From Steinernema hermaphroditum (taxonomy: Eukaryota; Nematoda; Chromadorea; Rhabditida; Steinernematidae): a DNA stretch of 64,000 nucleotides. The stretch lies in the NCBI GenBank assembly GCA_030435675.1, contig CM059625.1, positions 3,162,001 to 3,226,000 of the forward strand. The letters are read 5' to 3'. Shown piece after piece: positions 21,601 to 34,685 of this stretch. Position numbers and translations under genes: made by a program. Under the pieces are notes generated by a model, which saw nothing but the letters and a program-made list of their open reading frames with translations, did no database searches and was not told where the DNA came from. Positions within the stretch are counted from its first letter, which is position 1, and the number at the start of each line of letters is the position of its first letter.

Positions 21601-24600
21601 TTCAGAAAAGGGGACCTATAAACAGGAGCTGCCCTTTGCCGAACGCTTCTTCTTCTATCAGCCTCGATAAGACTCGTGGAAGATGGCGAGCTGCACTTAC
21701 AGCCGAAGTGCCCTTTCACGCAAAAGCTTGAAATTTTGGTGCGAAAATTCTGTTCGACATATGTGTATGTGTCGAAGTTGTTAGATGAACGCGGAACGCA
21801 CGTACATGTGCATTAATTGTTTTGACCTTGTGATGAGGGCAGACTGAAATTTACTTATCAAAATTAGCTTCTGTTAAAATTTTGAGACGTCTGGTTTATG
21901 TCAGCCACAAAAGAAGTGAAAAGGGCGGAAAAATAAAGTACAAACGGAAGTGAAATCCAATGAATGGAATACTTATTGAAATGAGTATGATTTTTTGTAT
22001 AACCAGTTAAGCACGGCCGCGTTCACAGCTAAGAAAACCTTGTGATCGACCTATGTAATCCTTCGCGTTTTCAGCAAAGGTTTGGATTGGCTCAAGTAAC
22101 CTGATCTGATCAAACCTGAAAAGGGGCCTTTGACAATTTTTTGCATTATTTTATCTATTAACAACACGTTCATACTGTACAGATGGCGGTGACTAACCGA
22201 CATTTAGCCCGAGGAAAAGCCTTAACTTAACACTAATCATCGTATTAGCCAAAGCACGGTCAACTGCCAAATATAGCTTAAGCAGCTGGGCCCATCCACC
22301 TGCACTTTTAAGGCCATCTGCAGTCGCACGCACTGGAATTTAACGCCGTACCGGAGAGACCTTAGCCGGAACACGGATATTATTCTCGTATTCACGATTA
22401 CGTCCGACTCATCCAAATATAACTTGTACTAACTTGATAAACAAGTCAATAGTAGAAATCGACAAGTGATTATATTAGAAGTATACAAAATCCGGAGGAT
22501 CGGAGCCTCCTATAAGTATGAGTCATCTGCATGCCAAATGAAGTGGTGTCGGATAATCCACCTTATAATCCTACCAGACACCCAATGAGAATAACATGTC
22601 AAATCTAAAAGAAGCCTTGGATGACTGATAAAGTGCAAATGATAATGACCGATTGTGGTGATGTCATCGGCATTTTTAGGTATTCATTTTATTCTTCCTT
22701 AAAACACGCAAACACTGCACTGTCAGCGCATTTTTTTTGCCGCAAGCACGCCAAATCTTTTGGTCAGAGATGAATGGAACCGGAGGTTTTTATTGGGGTG
22801 AGCGCTCCATAATAGGTGCAAGGAAGGAGGTTTGAAGATTGTCCGTTCCTCCTCGTTTGCAATTATTCAGGTGCACTGGGAACAACACGAACATCTTTTC
22901 GAAATCAAACCCGGTGAAGGGACCAGAAATTCAATCCTTTGTTTTTGCGCGACCACCGCCCACCAGCGCTGAACACATCCATAGCTGTTTTCGCTAAGTT
23001 AAGAGGGATTGTCCTTTTTATCAAACACGTGACAATACGGGTTCATCTCTGGATAGCCCATCATTTTATCCCTTTTGTATAGGAAACATACTCGTTGTGC
23101 CAGAAGTGTCAAATCCACAAACAAACAGCAACGTACTTCTTCCAGCACTGATCAGCTAAGGAACAGTATGAGAAAGGGGGCAGATTTTTGTATCACAAGA
23201 AGAAGGGAACGGTCATGATCTACCGTATGCCAATCAGAGCTTCAAGGGGAGGAGAACCCTCAGCAACCGTTTCGCGATCTTTGTGCGCTGCAGAAATTAC
23301 TTAGCCCGAGGCAGCAATGATCACCTAACCACGATAAAAATAAACATAGCAAACGGCTAATGTCAATAAAAAAATTATATTATAGAGCTTTTTTTTGGAA
23401 TACTATCACTTGATGAGGTCCTGAAGCTGTGCAGCACCCGGCCTAGCTGTGAATTTCCTGAAGACATTGAAAAATAAAATAAAACTAGAAATATGAATAA
23501 AATTTTTGTGGGAGGGACATTGTGGTTTTTGTGAAATATTAACCGTTTTCCGAAAGTTGTTCTTAAAACCGCCTACATTCTCAGAACATGAAAATCTGGC
23601 TCATAAATAATGTGCCCTGATTTTGCGTTCGAATATGCTAATTCCTTTCTAAAGCGCGCGAATAATAAATTCAAAAATAGCCCCAAGCAGTTGGTGACGT
23701 TTTCGGTGTCCCGTCGTGGTACTCGAAATGTCGAAAGGTGAATGTTCCAAACGAGTTCAGTTCTGTCCTCCTAATCCGTTCAGAACATGAGTAGCCAGCG
23801 CTTGATGCGTACGTCCCATGTCCTCTCCCATGATCATCATGCCCAAAACACACAAAAGGAGAACGAGGAATTGAGACACCCTCACTTCGGGAAAAGGGAA
23901 AGACGCGGCGAGTTGACTCGTTTTTGCCCTCTCCGGGGACTCGAAAGCGCGTGAGGAGAAGAGTAATAAAACTTTTCGCGCCCTCCCTCATAACTATCAG
24001 GTTCAATTTGCAAACGATGTAATTATGGTGCGTGGCCAGCGGAGAGAGAAGGACGTGAGGACGCGCGGAAAAGCATGCCGCCGAGGCCACACAAATTAAT
24101 GAGCGTATAAGGAAGCGGCGACTAGCCGCCAGTCGGCGTTAGACATGATCCGCACAGCGACGTCATGCATGTCAGCTTGAGTACATCGTCAGGACGGAGT
24201 TCATTCATGGACATTGCTACGGAGATCGTTTAAGGGGATATAGGAAAGGAGCGCGGTTTTTCCATCCCACAGGGAGGCCCATCGTGAATATGAGGGCCGT
24301 TGAAAAACTTATTGGAAGGAAGGGAGATTAAAAAAAAACAAACAACGGTCTCTGGTGACCTCTAAATGCCAAATGCTGCGAGCATCGCAGAAGTCACGCA
24401 GAATCGTTTCTGTTTTTGGGACAACAAATAGCTCTCTGTAGTGTCTTCTTGAACGCGTCGAGTAGTAATATGAAACGCACTACTAAAGGGCCGATCCTAT
24501 CGCCCCCTTTGGTGACAGATTCAAAAATACGCCCAGCACAGCCATGCTTTTTAGGTCCAATAGAAGATCAAAACCCTTAAGGGAGACATAGAAATAGTGG

Positions 24601-27600
24601 TCAGATACAATAAGCCTCTGTCCGTCGGGAACCCAGTAATGAGACTTCTACAATGCGTGGTTTACACACTTCTTATATGAGCAGAAAGGCCCAACAAAAT
24701 GAGATAATCATCTCAAATAATCGGCCTATCTCACCCTCAAGAATTGTGCTTAACACCGGAAACCAAAGTGGTTTAAAGGAATCGTTTCGCTGAATTCGGC
24801 CTCAGCATCTCAGCCGATTATGCTTAGTAGGCATAAAGGTGTTCTATTCATCGGAAGTGCATAATCCGATTGGTGGGGGTGGTAAGGGATTAATCAAAAG
24901 AACGGCGCAGATCTTTGGAATACCGACAACAAAAAAGTCCATTTTTTATGCATATGCTCAAAATTTACAGAAGCCCTTTATAACATCCGAAATTCCAGAA
25001 CCGATGTACCCCATGGGAACAACCCTAGACCCCGAAGTGTACATTAAAAAGTCGAAAACAAACTATAGATCTTCTTTTCCCATCTACAGACAATAGAAGC
25101 ATTTGTTGGATTAGTGCGGCGAGATAAGGCTATAAATCATGACTTCCGCTTTTTTTTTGTCGGAAAGATAACAATGTGTGGTGCCAAATAACATGGGCTG
25201 AGAATGAAAAAAGGCTTTTGGAAATGGCTTGGAAAATGGTGCCAAAGAGGATAAGATGAGGAACTGCCCATTATGTTATCAGGCATCTTATGAGAAACAT
25301 TAAATTTACCAAAAAATTAAGCATTTCTAGCAACCTCAATTATTAGCCTGGCCGGTGAGGAGTGACTGATCATTCCGAGCTAAAAAAACTGAACATTGTT
25401 TCTGCAGAACAATTCGCAACAAGTAGAAATAAAATAATAGACGAGGCCTTTCGGACATTACATCATCGTTATCGCATGTCATTTCAAACGCAACAGATCA
25501 ACGTAGCCCGATCAGCGTATCAAGCTTTCATGTGCGAGCTAACACAAAAAACGACCTGACCGGAACGACCGGAAACCGCCGCACCCACACACGTTTCAAC
25601 AAGAAGCAACCGCCGCCATCGTCGAATCGTGGTGATTAATTCGCGTACAGCTGACGCCGATCGATGCCGGCGGGCCGACGAGCTGAGTTCGGCCAGTTCG
25701 CGCCGCTTACGTGCGAACACAAAACAAGAGTCGCATAAAAAATACATAAATTCTTTTTTGCGAAGCGTAGTCAGTGTTGCGATCTGTGATTTCATGCGTG
25801 CCTGTGATACACCATTCAGATTTGAGTTGATTGATGTCATGCAAGAAGTTGTAGTGTACGAAGTAGAAACAACTCAGAGACAATGCCGACCGCGAACGTT
25901 CAAAGATAGTCTGAGCAGGAACAGTTGATGGATAAATAATGAGTGGATCCGATGACAATTGTTTCTTTCCGCGATCCTTGGAAATGTCGTGTTTAACTCG
26001 TAGTTAAACCAAGTTCACTGTGTATCATTTAGTAAATAAAACATTGCTGAACTCAAGAAAGATTGGCTCTTGAAACATCTGGAACGGAAATGTTGATTCA
26101 TCTCCAAAACCAGTCATTATGGCTTTGCGCGAAAAAGCCATGTGCTCTGTATTCACTAAACTACACAGTTGATTTCCAATAAGTTTTCTGAAGCTGGATG
26201 TCCCGAGTGACTTAAAACTCCAAGATTCGCTTGCAACATACCACTACGCGAGTAGCACAAAAACAACTCAAATCAAACGTTCTAATTTGAACTTCGTTGG
26301 TACCGAGCGATGTCGCAATCATCTAGATTGCTTTCACGTCGTTACTACCACTCGTTAAACCTATTTTGATCGAATTTCTCCGAAGAAGACGCGGTGATAA
26401 AATGGACGACCTTAGTTGTTGTTCGACGCGTGGGCGACTACAGTATGAAAGACGTAGTACAAGGAGAAGACTTATTCAAAATTGACCTGTTATGTAGAAC
26501 TATCATCTGCGAATGGGCATGCATTAACAAGTGAACGCACTCCGTTGGATATTACGTGAAGTTCCTCAAATTTGGCGTTCTTTAAAAATCATGAACGGCG
26601 AAGCCTGAGGCGACTAATAAGCCGGGCAGCTGCAACAAGGATAAATAGAGAGTGAAGGGAAACCAAAAATAATAAAAGTGCCTATGTTTGTTGATCTCTT
26701 TGACGCTATATTCACTGACGTAGGTGGAAAATAACTTGCCTTGAGATGAGCAAATATTTTTGTGCTTCACAATGGACCAATAGAACTAGTTGACAATGTT
26801 GAAGTATCGACATACTGTAATATCGTCGGTGTACGGGATTTTTACATTTTGAATGCCAGACCTCATCGACTCGAAAAATGCATATTACCGGAAACGTGTA
26901 ATAATAAAGAAGCTGTAGAAAGGCGAGGCTGAATCGGCAGAAATTAAAATAGAAACACAAAAATCTCGCGCCCTATAATGCAAAAAGTTGATGTGTTTCT
27001 GGGCCATAGCTTTTATACCGTATTCATATGTCGACGAACGTATAGAAAATAAATCTGGGTTTCCTGTTGCCGCCTCTGCTCGTGACGTTCTGAGGACCAA
27101 GAATAACAATCAAATGTCTTTGTAGCTACAGCATGTTCGCCTACGTAATGAGAGGTTCTTTCTGTGCCTTTCGCCTACATAATGATGCCATGCTGTGGTT
27201 ACATTTCTATACCGGTTTATTTCCGTATCTATTACCGATACATACCGGAACTGCTGTTATCCTCACGGATTAAGACCATGCCTACCTGAGCATTCCTATA
27301 CTAACGTAAGGGGAATTTGCATATCGCATAAAAGAGAGACTTCCAGACGCTTTGGTCAAAAACCAGGAAAAGGATAATAGGTATCGTGTTTTGCTTCTGA
27401 CGCAATGTTATAGCGAGAATTGTAGCTCTGTATGCTACGATTGGTGTCAGAGAGCTAATGAGGAGGAAGCTTCGATAATATAAATCTTTGAATCATCACA
27501 TCCGACAAACGTATTACCTGCTGGAATATCTTAAATCGTTCTTATGACCTGTCCTGGATATTGTAATAGCGCCTCTAAAGCAAGAAATAGTTGGCCCTTT

Positions 27601-28268
27601 CAAATGGACGAAGCAGGCACTATGATATCAAGAAGCTCTGCGTCAAAAGGGAGATGCTGAAGTGCCTTACAAACGTAGCCATGCAGTAGCACTGTTACCT
27701 GTGAAATGATGCACGCTTAGCAATTTAAATAATCGACTAAAGTCTATTGAAGGTGAAATACAAGCGTGTCTAACCCATCCGGCACATCATGCAGACACGC
27801 GAACGGACAAAGTCAAAGGTCGGCGTCACGCAACCACATCAAATCCTAAACTTGGCTCGTGAACGTTTTTTGCCGTTCTTCTTGCGCAACGCACTTTGCG
27901 AGAAGTACTCAGAGTTAAGTGGACGACGCCCTCCAGTTCGCATTTTATGGCCCGGAATCACTGTGGCACCATCATCATTTAAATAAAACACAGAGCACAG
28001 ACTCCCCCGACAGACTACAGCCGGCAACGTCAGCCGACCCTTTGAACTTGTCGCGCACGCTACTAAAAAACTCCCAAGATGACGGTGGTCTTTGCCTTTT
28101 GTTGCCTCTTCTTGTGCCCCTCCCGCCCGCCGCCGGCCCGCGCTCATCTTCCCAAAGGTACAATCAATCACGACTCGGCCGCAAACATCCCTAGTGGGTT
28201 CATAAAATGAATGTTGGGGCGGCCATTTGATTTATCAACAAAACGCAAGATTAACGGTTTTCCTTTTT
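18613..28268. other. Long gene-poor stretch
   Basis: I recognise no conserved exon, tRNA, rRNA or transposon in this stretch. Open frames are short and frequently overlap on both strands, as expected by chance. The longest (24090-23671, minus, 139 codons) has no motif I know. Confidence 0.35.
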
Positions 28269-28838
28269 TCAGTAGCGCACGCTTTTTGCGCTCCGCGCGT
28301 CCCACGTCCCAAAGCACGGCCGATCAATTACTGTATCGTGGCGTATGCCGGACAAACAAAGCAACCAGGAAGCAGTGTTCGCGCGCAAATTGAAAAGATT
28401 TGTTTTGGCCAAAATCAACGGCACATCACACCATTGCTCTTCTGATGGATTCCGTGAAAAGACGCGTGTACGAGTGGCTATGTAAGAGATAGGAAAATGG
28501 ATGCTACTGCCAAACGTATGCTCATTGAGTTGGCTAAGCCCTCTATTTCTGGAACTACTAGAGAGTTCCGTCTTCTCGGAACGTGAACTCGAAAAGCAAT
28601 TCGAAGATTTGAACTTAAGAATACAATGAAAAATAAAAACATAAGTTATAAGATCATTCAAAACAAAGTAATTAGAGCGTAATTCATGTTGACGCTGTAT
28701 GGATTGAGTAAATCGACTTAATACTTCACTAAAATGACTGAATAGATGATAGGACGGCGTCAAGGCTAACGGAGCAAATTCGATTTCCGTGCCATAGCGG
28801 AATTTTGGGTAACGTCCAAAAAATTTGTTAAACTTCAC
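28269..28838 (-). other. Unassigned 189-codon open frame
   Basis: A single open frame with no recognised domain, rich in Ser, Arg and Phe with an Arg/Ser patch in the middle. No flanking splice signals or homologous neighbour support it. Reported because of its length only; it may be chance or part of a decayed element. Confidence 0.15.
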
Positions 28839-31800
28839 TCGTATGAGATGACTAAGACTCGTCTGTGTCTACCTTCTCATCATCAACATCTGGATTATCC
28901 TATCACTAAAAGGTCGTACTGGCAAAAGGAAGAGAATCTTCGAGCAGAATCACAATCGTCATCATAGACAACGTTCATAATGAAATACGATTTGTATGTT
29001 CAGAGGAATAGTCCTGTCTTTTAGCATCATTTACGAATCACACAAACGACAGGATGGAGCACTCAATGGTTGAATAATGTTGGATGGACTGAGTAGATAC
29101 ACTGTTCTGAACTCTCAACACCTAGACTCGTTAGCTGACCACCGGAAACCAAACATCTCAAAATATTCAAAATACGTCAAATGTACCGGATATGCTAGAA
29201 TAGATCATCGACGCTGACGTTAAAGCGCTCATCCTGTCGTCATCCCGTTTCCCAACAATCCTCTAGCCACGAATAAAACGGACGAACAGAGACAAACGAT
29301 CAAAATTTGTTTTTGCGTAAACCACTGAATGAAGCCTGATCGTAATTGAGTTAACTCGCCTACTAGACTAATCTATGTACACGAGCGTCGCTGTTTTCCG
29401 TTTCTGCAAGTTAATATATAACCAGATACACGAAAGACCCACTCCCCCTTTTTCTATGGATCTCGACATTACCGTAAGGTCTAGAAATTGTCATAAAATT
29501 CAGTATAGACTATGTTAAGTTGTGTAAATAACATAGCAATCTATAGACATAGGCCTCCAGCGGATGCAAACATCGACAACAAATGCGGAAGGTGTCCTTT
29601 TGCAGCGAACCACTAACATAAGATTACCTGTGGCGAACAAGCATGTCTGCGTGGGAAAATGCGGGGCACGCGAACCTCTAAAAACGAAGGAATTCCCATG
29701 GCCTGCAGCGACGTTGGTCGTTTCACGATGTGCACAGAGAACATGCGGCCTCGGAACAAGGTATGTGCATGCCAAATATGTTTTTGATGTGGACACAAAA
29801 TATAGATCTTTAAAAAAACCGTCTTTGTTCTGAAGAATAAATTTCGTATCAGATTACACATGAGCTGCAGAACACTCTGTGTAGTTTATTTGGAAAAGGA
29901 TTGCTTATAATTCGGATAAGTCCCGGGAAATAAATAAATCAAATCAAAGGTCCCTTTCTCATCTGATTGGTCTCAAAATTTCAATCAGCCACTAATTGCG
30001 AAACGTAGATAAATTCATTGAGGTTCGAAGAACATCTGTAGTTCGCAGGGCCATCAGAAACCCGTTGCTAGACGAGAAAGAGTCTGGACGACGTCAAACT
30101 CATGTAATAATTTGAAAACATTATGCAAATCATGGTCCCTAACTACTGAAAACGTTATAAGGAGATTGTCCTTTTTCCGTTCGTCTGTTCCCGGAATCAT
30201 TCCTGCGGCAATGAAGCTGCGCGAATGTCAAGTCAGATTTATCACAATTATTGAATAAACATGAGCGACCACCCGGGAGAGAACAGAAATCCCCTGCAAT
30301 GAGCAGCATTATATCGAAGGCTGGAAGCCGAATTGGAGTGATATTGCCATAAAAGTTATGAAAACGATCGTTTGGTAGCGCATTATAATTTATCGTTTTT
30401 ATGCATGATATGGCGCTCGATCTAAGTTTGGAGGAAGTGAGGCATAATCCTCGTCAAATACTATATCCTTTGAAGCGAAGATCACCCTTTGTAGAAGGAA
30501 TATATGGTTAGGGGTAGACTCGAAGGAGGTACGTTGATGCTCTATGAAATGTGTCTTAAAAAGACGATGATGCCCGACGCCCGCATAGAAAAATTCACGT
30601 TTAACCTACGTTCATTTCGCGTTCCTCATTAGGCCTAATCAACTAGGAGATTAACACCCACAACAGGGAAAGGGCTTTCGCAAAAACTCAATTGCGAACA
30701 CCTGTTTCTGAGATAATTCAGTAAAATGGAACCGCCCAGCGAGGCACGTCATTTTCTTTGCGAAGGATAGCAAAAGCAGTAAACGTCCACTTAAAAAGGA
30801 GGCTCACTTTAATCGGTACCAAGAAGTATGGGACGGGACACAATGCCCGGCCGTGAGGAACACAAAAGATGATGTTCAAATTTTGGCATATGGTCGAGTA
30901 AACAACCTGTTGTGTGAGAATTTGAAATTGCAACTTTTCTCGGTGATCAATCAAAATCAAATCAATTCTCGGTGATCAAGCAAGCTTCCCCTATACCCAC
31001 CGATCCAGGCCAAGATGAGCTCGAAAGTGAGGCATTTTGCAACGGTTCAGAAGCGTAGGACCCCTGAATATGATCTCCAATCGGTCCACCTGCAGTTAAC
31101 AACTTTATATTCCTTTAAACATTTAATTATTAAGCAAAAATCGCGAAGCAAACAGCTGACAGAATTCGGAAACATTTCGCTGAACGACCTTTCCTCGTGT
31201 TTCTTAAAAATCATTCTTTTCAACACAAATGCGAAACGAATAATTAATGTCAGCACCGAATATACGAATAACACGACCATAATAAAGGGAGCATAGTGTA
31301 TTCATTAATTCCATGAGATGTTTCACCCGACAGATGGCTGTTTTTATGGACGTCTCGCACGGAGCCCACTGCATCGGGTCCGATATAGTAGCGGAAGAAA
31401 CGGAAATACGAATTACTCGGCACATTTATTTCCGCGTCTCCAGGAAAAAAAACGTAAACAAACATGTTATGTCTTTCGGGTCGGACATTGCCGACGGCGA
31501 TAACATTAGAATGGAGAGGGTTATTTCAGTTTTTTTTTGGCGAAATCTTCGATCTCCAAAGGCAATCGCGCTTATTATCTAATGCCAATTTTGTTTCTTT
31601 CTGATTGCGCTCAGCAAACACAAAAACAGGATGCTGAGAATTAAAAAGAAAACAGCAATCGTAGGGGGAAAGATGGGATCGTGGGGCTACTGTAAGTCGG
31701 ATGCTGAAAAATTCATGTAGCTGACAGAAAGACCGTACACCATTCAAATGCCAGCTGGAATAAGTCACTTTCTGTCAAAGGCATGTCAAAATTTCGGACA

Positions 31801-32954
31801 CAGAGATGTTTGGCCCTTGCTCCTCAAATGTTTCCATTTCGTCATGCACTTAGCACTACCGTATGTAAACACTGAAATGAAAACGATGAATAATTTATTG
31901 CTCCATTACCATAAAAACATCTGCACCAGTAAGTCACCAGCGAGGGCAAAGAATACGATATTCGAGAGGCGTTTATAATCGACGTAAATCAGTCCGCATC
32001 ACTTCAATGCCACAACACGAGAACTCACTTGAACGACGTCATGAGACGACGCCGATAAGGAAGGCTCGAGGCCCACCGCATTAATGTTGTTTTGTATGCT
32101 AACACCTACCGGAAGTGGCGCAAGAAACTCCACAGCTGAACGACAAATTCAATTGTTGGACACCGAATTGCATTAAACATTTGCATTTTTTGAGCGGTTC
32201 TTTTTGCGTTCCTCTTCTCCTACGTGCGCAAGTTCGAACGCACACGCACGCAGCTGAGAGAAAAGGCGGTGATTGATGGGGCAATATGCAGCTTTAGCGC
32301 AACCGGCCTTCCTTGCAGGCACAATCCTCCAAAGACCATTGGATATTTGCTGATCTCAACATCCGATTCGATATGCTCTTCCCTGTTTATGATCTACTGT
32401 AGGAGAAGCCCCACTTCGTTATAGAAAGATACGCAGGACGAAAGAAAATGATTCGCATGAAGATATGTAGAAAGTGGACAGCAAAAAGCATTGTGAAGTC
32501 GATGTGGCAGAGACGCGTTCCATTTTTTACCGACCTCGGTGAAAAAGATCGGAAGCCTGTGAAACCCAAAAAAAGATCTTACACAACTACCGAATCCAAC
32601 GTGCTCAGCCGTTCCACTGAAACATCGACCTCACATTGACTATTTGATTTGAAGTTCCGAAAAAAATGTAGAATCAAATACAACATTTTTAGTTCCATAT
32701 TACAAGTTTTTTTTTTGAGATTAGGATCCTTTCCTGTTCTTAAGTGTTTGTACTCAACATTGGTACTCATCGATGCAACCGTGAAGATCAATTTATAGAG
32801 TGAATGGCTTTGTAGCGGTTGTACATTTTCCACTCAATTTGTGGGCTTCAAAGTTGGCGTGATTGAATTGCATTGCTCTGAGCTTGAACTACATTCATGA
32901 GAGATTATTGTAAAAAGTTTTGGCTTCCGGGGACGCCTCCATGACTTTTCTGTT
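28839..32954. other. Gene-poor stretch, no recognised feature
   Basis: Only short overlapping ORFs on both strands. A 13 bp phrase (TCTCGGTGATCAA) occurs twice around 30.94-30.98 kb as a tiny local duplication. Confidence 0.35.
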
Positions 32955-33112
32955 AAAACACTTTTCCGCAACGACTTTTCCGCTAATTTCGTTGTGGGAC
33001 TTTTCCGCGAAAACGACTTTCCCGCTAATTTCGCGGAACGTCTTTTCCGCTAATTTCGCGGAACGTCTTTTCCGCTAATTTCGCGGAACGTCTTTTCCGC
33101 TAATTTCCGATT
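32955..33112. repeat. 25 bp tandem repeat, each unit a small hairpin
   Basis: Three nearly exact 25 bp units begin at 33018, 33043 and 33068, with a partial fourth at 33093 and degenerate copies back to about 32955. Each unit contains the inverted repeat TTCCGC-TAATTTC-GCGGAA (6 bp stem, 7 nt loop) followed by CGTCTT. No ORF function is implied. Confidence 0.85.
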
Positions 33113-34517
33113 TACTCTACAGGGTAATCGCGGTAGGACCACCAATAGTAGTTCATTCTTTCGTTCGAAGATGATAAGACTACATAACATAACTTTGGGC
33201 ATAACTTTAAGCCGGAGCCTAAGCCAAGCCTGGATGTTAAGCTGCACGAAAAGTGAATACGGGATTCGCTTCACTCGCCCGCAACCCTAAATATCTAGGC
33301 ATAGTCCTAAACCGGAGCCTAAGCCAAGCAGGGGTTTGGGGAACGGCTCAAAGCGCAGAAAAAGGACGATCTAAATCCCAAAGGGAACGGTTCAAACGAC
33401 TTTATGCCAAAGTTTTATCTTAATAAGAGATCGAAAGCTGTCAATATTCGTTGCCCAAGATCATATTTTATTATTCTCACTCCCGATGATATCCCAATAA
33501 ATAAATATAAATAACATAAAAATCACGTTTAATGTAGTGAGCAACACAAAGTGGATACACTGAACGATAAATGAAAATGCAAGATTTCCGATTTCCAGAA
33601 GCAGACCGCCGAACGTCTCGCATTTTTTGGGTTCCGGTGTCACATAGCCAACACGCGCTCTTTCAATATGCACACAAATTGTCGGTTTGGAGAGACGGGG
33701 AGAAGTAAAACGAAGCGACAGAGAGAGGATTCAAATTGAAATGTGTAGTTTTAAGAGTTCCATCATCCTGATTGAGGGGCGCCGCTTGCGGCGCGCGCCA
33801 CAGATGCGAAGCGTGGAAATAGAGGCGCAAAGCGGATTAGAGCAATCAAAGTTACTCGACGCCCCGACACGTCTCGCGATCGCGTCACTCTTTCAACTTC
33901 GACAACGATCAACCGGATGCATTACTGTTTTCAGGAGATTCCGTTCAGACAACATGCTTTGATTTTGGTGAAGACGAGCAGATAAAGACCGCCTCCGACA
34001 ATTCGCGCCGCTTTTCTAATGTCATTAAAAGCAGCCGATCATAAACGCGCGAGACTTGAGGGCGTCGTTAACTGTTTTTCGCTAACAATACACTGAAATG
34101 TTCCTCAAAAATGCGCGATAATATACTTACAGTTCACATCGGGCTGAACAAAGAGACAATGTGGAGTATTAAGTAAGTACCTGTAAACAAATCTAATCAT
34201 ATTTGTCTGGTAAAATCGCCACTTATTTTGAGTATGCTCGATTCAGAGCAGAGATTTAATAATCAAGATGTGTTCTGTGATAGGAATACTTTAAGACCTG
34301 GAAGTGCGGTTGTTCGTAGGTGACTAAATATCATAAATTGTAAGGAAAGGTTTGGCATTCGAAACTTTTGAGGTGTATATTTGTGAACTTCTATAAAAAT
34401 GGTCATATTTTCCATTATTTTGCAGTATTCAGTGAGAACAAGCGCCAATTTCTATGAATTGTGCTAGGAAACTTCGAGTAGAAAGGAACTCTTCGCCGAG
34501 TGTTTAAGGGAAACTCA
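33113..34517. other. Spacer with a 100 bp spaced direct duplication
   Basis: CCGGAGCCTAAGCCAAGC occurs at 33212-33229 and at 33312-33329, exactly 100 bp apart, with weaker similarity on its left side (GGCATA...). A GC-rich patch at about 33.77-33.95 kb has no recognised gene. Confidence 0.5.
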
Positions 34518-34685
34518 ATCATATCATGGCAAAGATCACGTCACCACAAGGAGGTTCAGCGAAATTGGCGTGATCACGTTTGATCTACCGGTTATTAGGG
34601 CCACATTTAACATTGTAACTTTTAATGACGTTCCTTTAAGACGTTCCTCCTAACGAAATGCATTCTCTCCTTGCCATGATATGAT
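34518..34685. repeat. 168 bp segment bounded by 15 bp inverted repeats
   Basis: ATCATATCATGGCAA at 34518-34532 is exactly inverted at 34671-34685. The size and structure would fit a small MITE, but no convincing target duplication is visible and the interior is not self-complementary. Confidence 0.4.

Noticed and set aside
27120..27200. Short inverted repeat ACAGCATG...CATGCTGT with repeated TTCGCCTAC
   Set aside because: Eight-base arms and a short direct repeat are too small to separate from chance.
33212..33229. Interstitial telomere repeat (GCCTAA)
   Set aside because: Only one GCCTAA unit is present in each copy; a telomeric origin cannot be supported.
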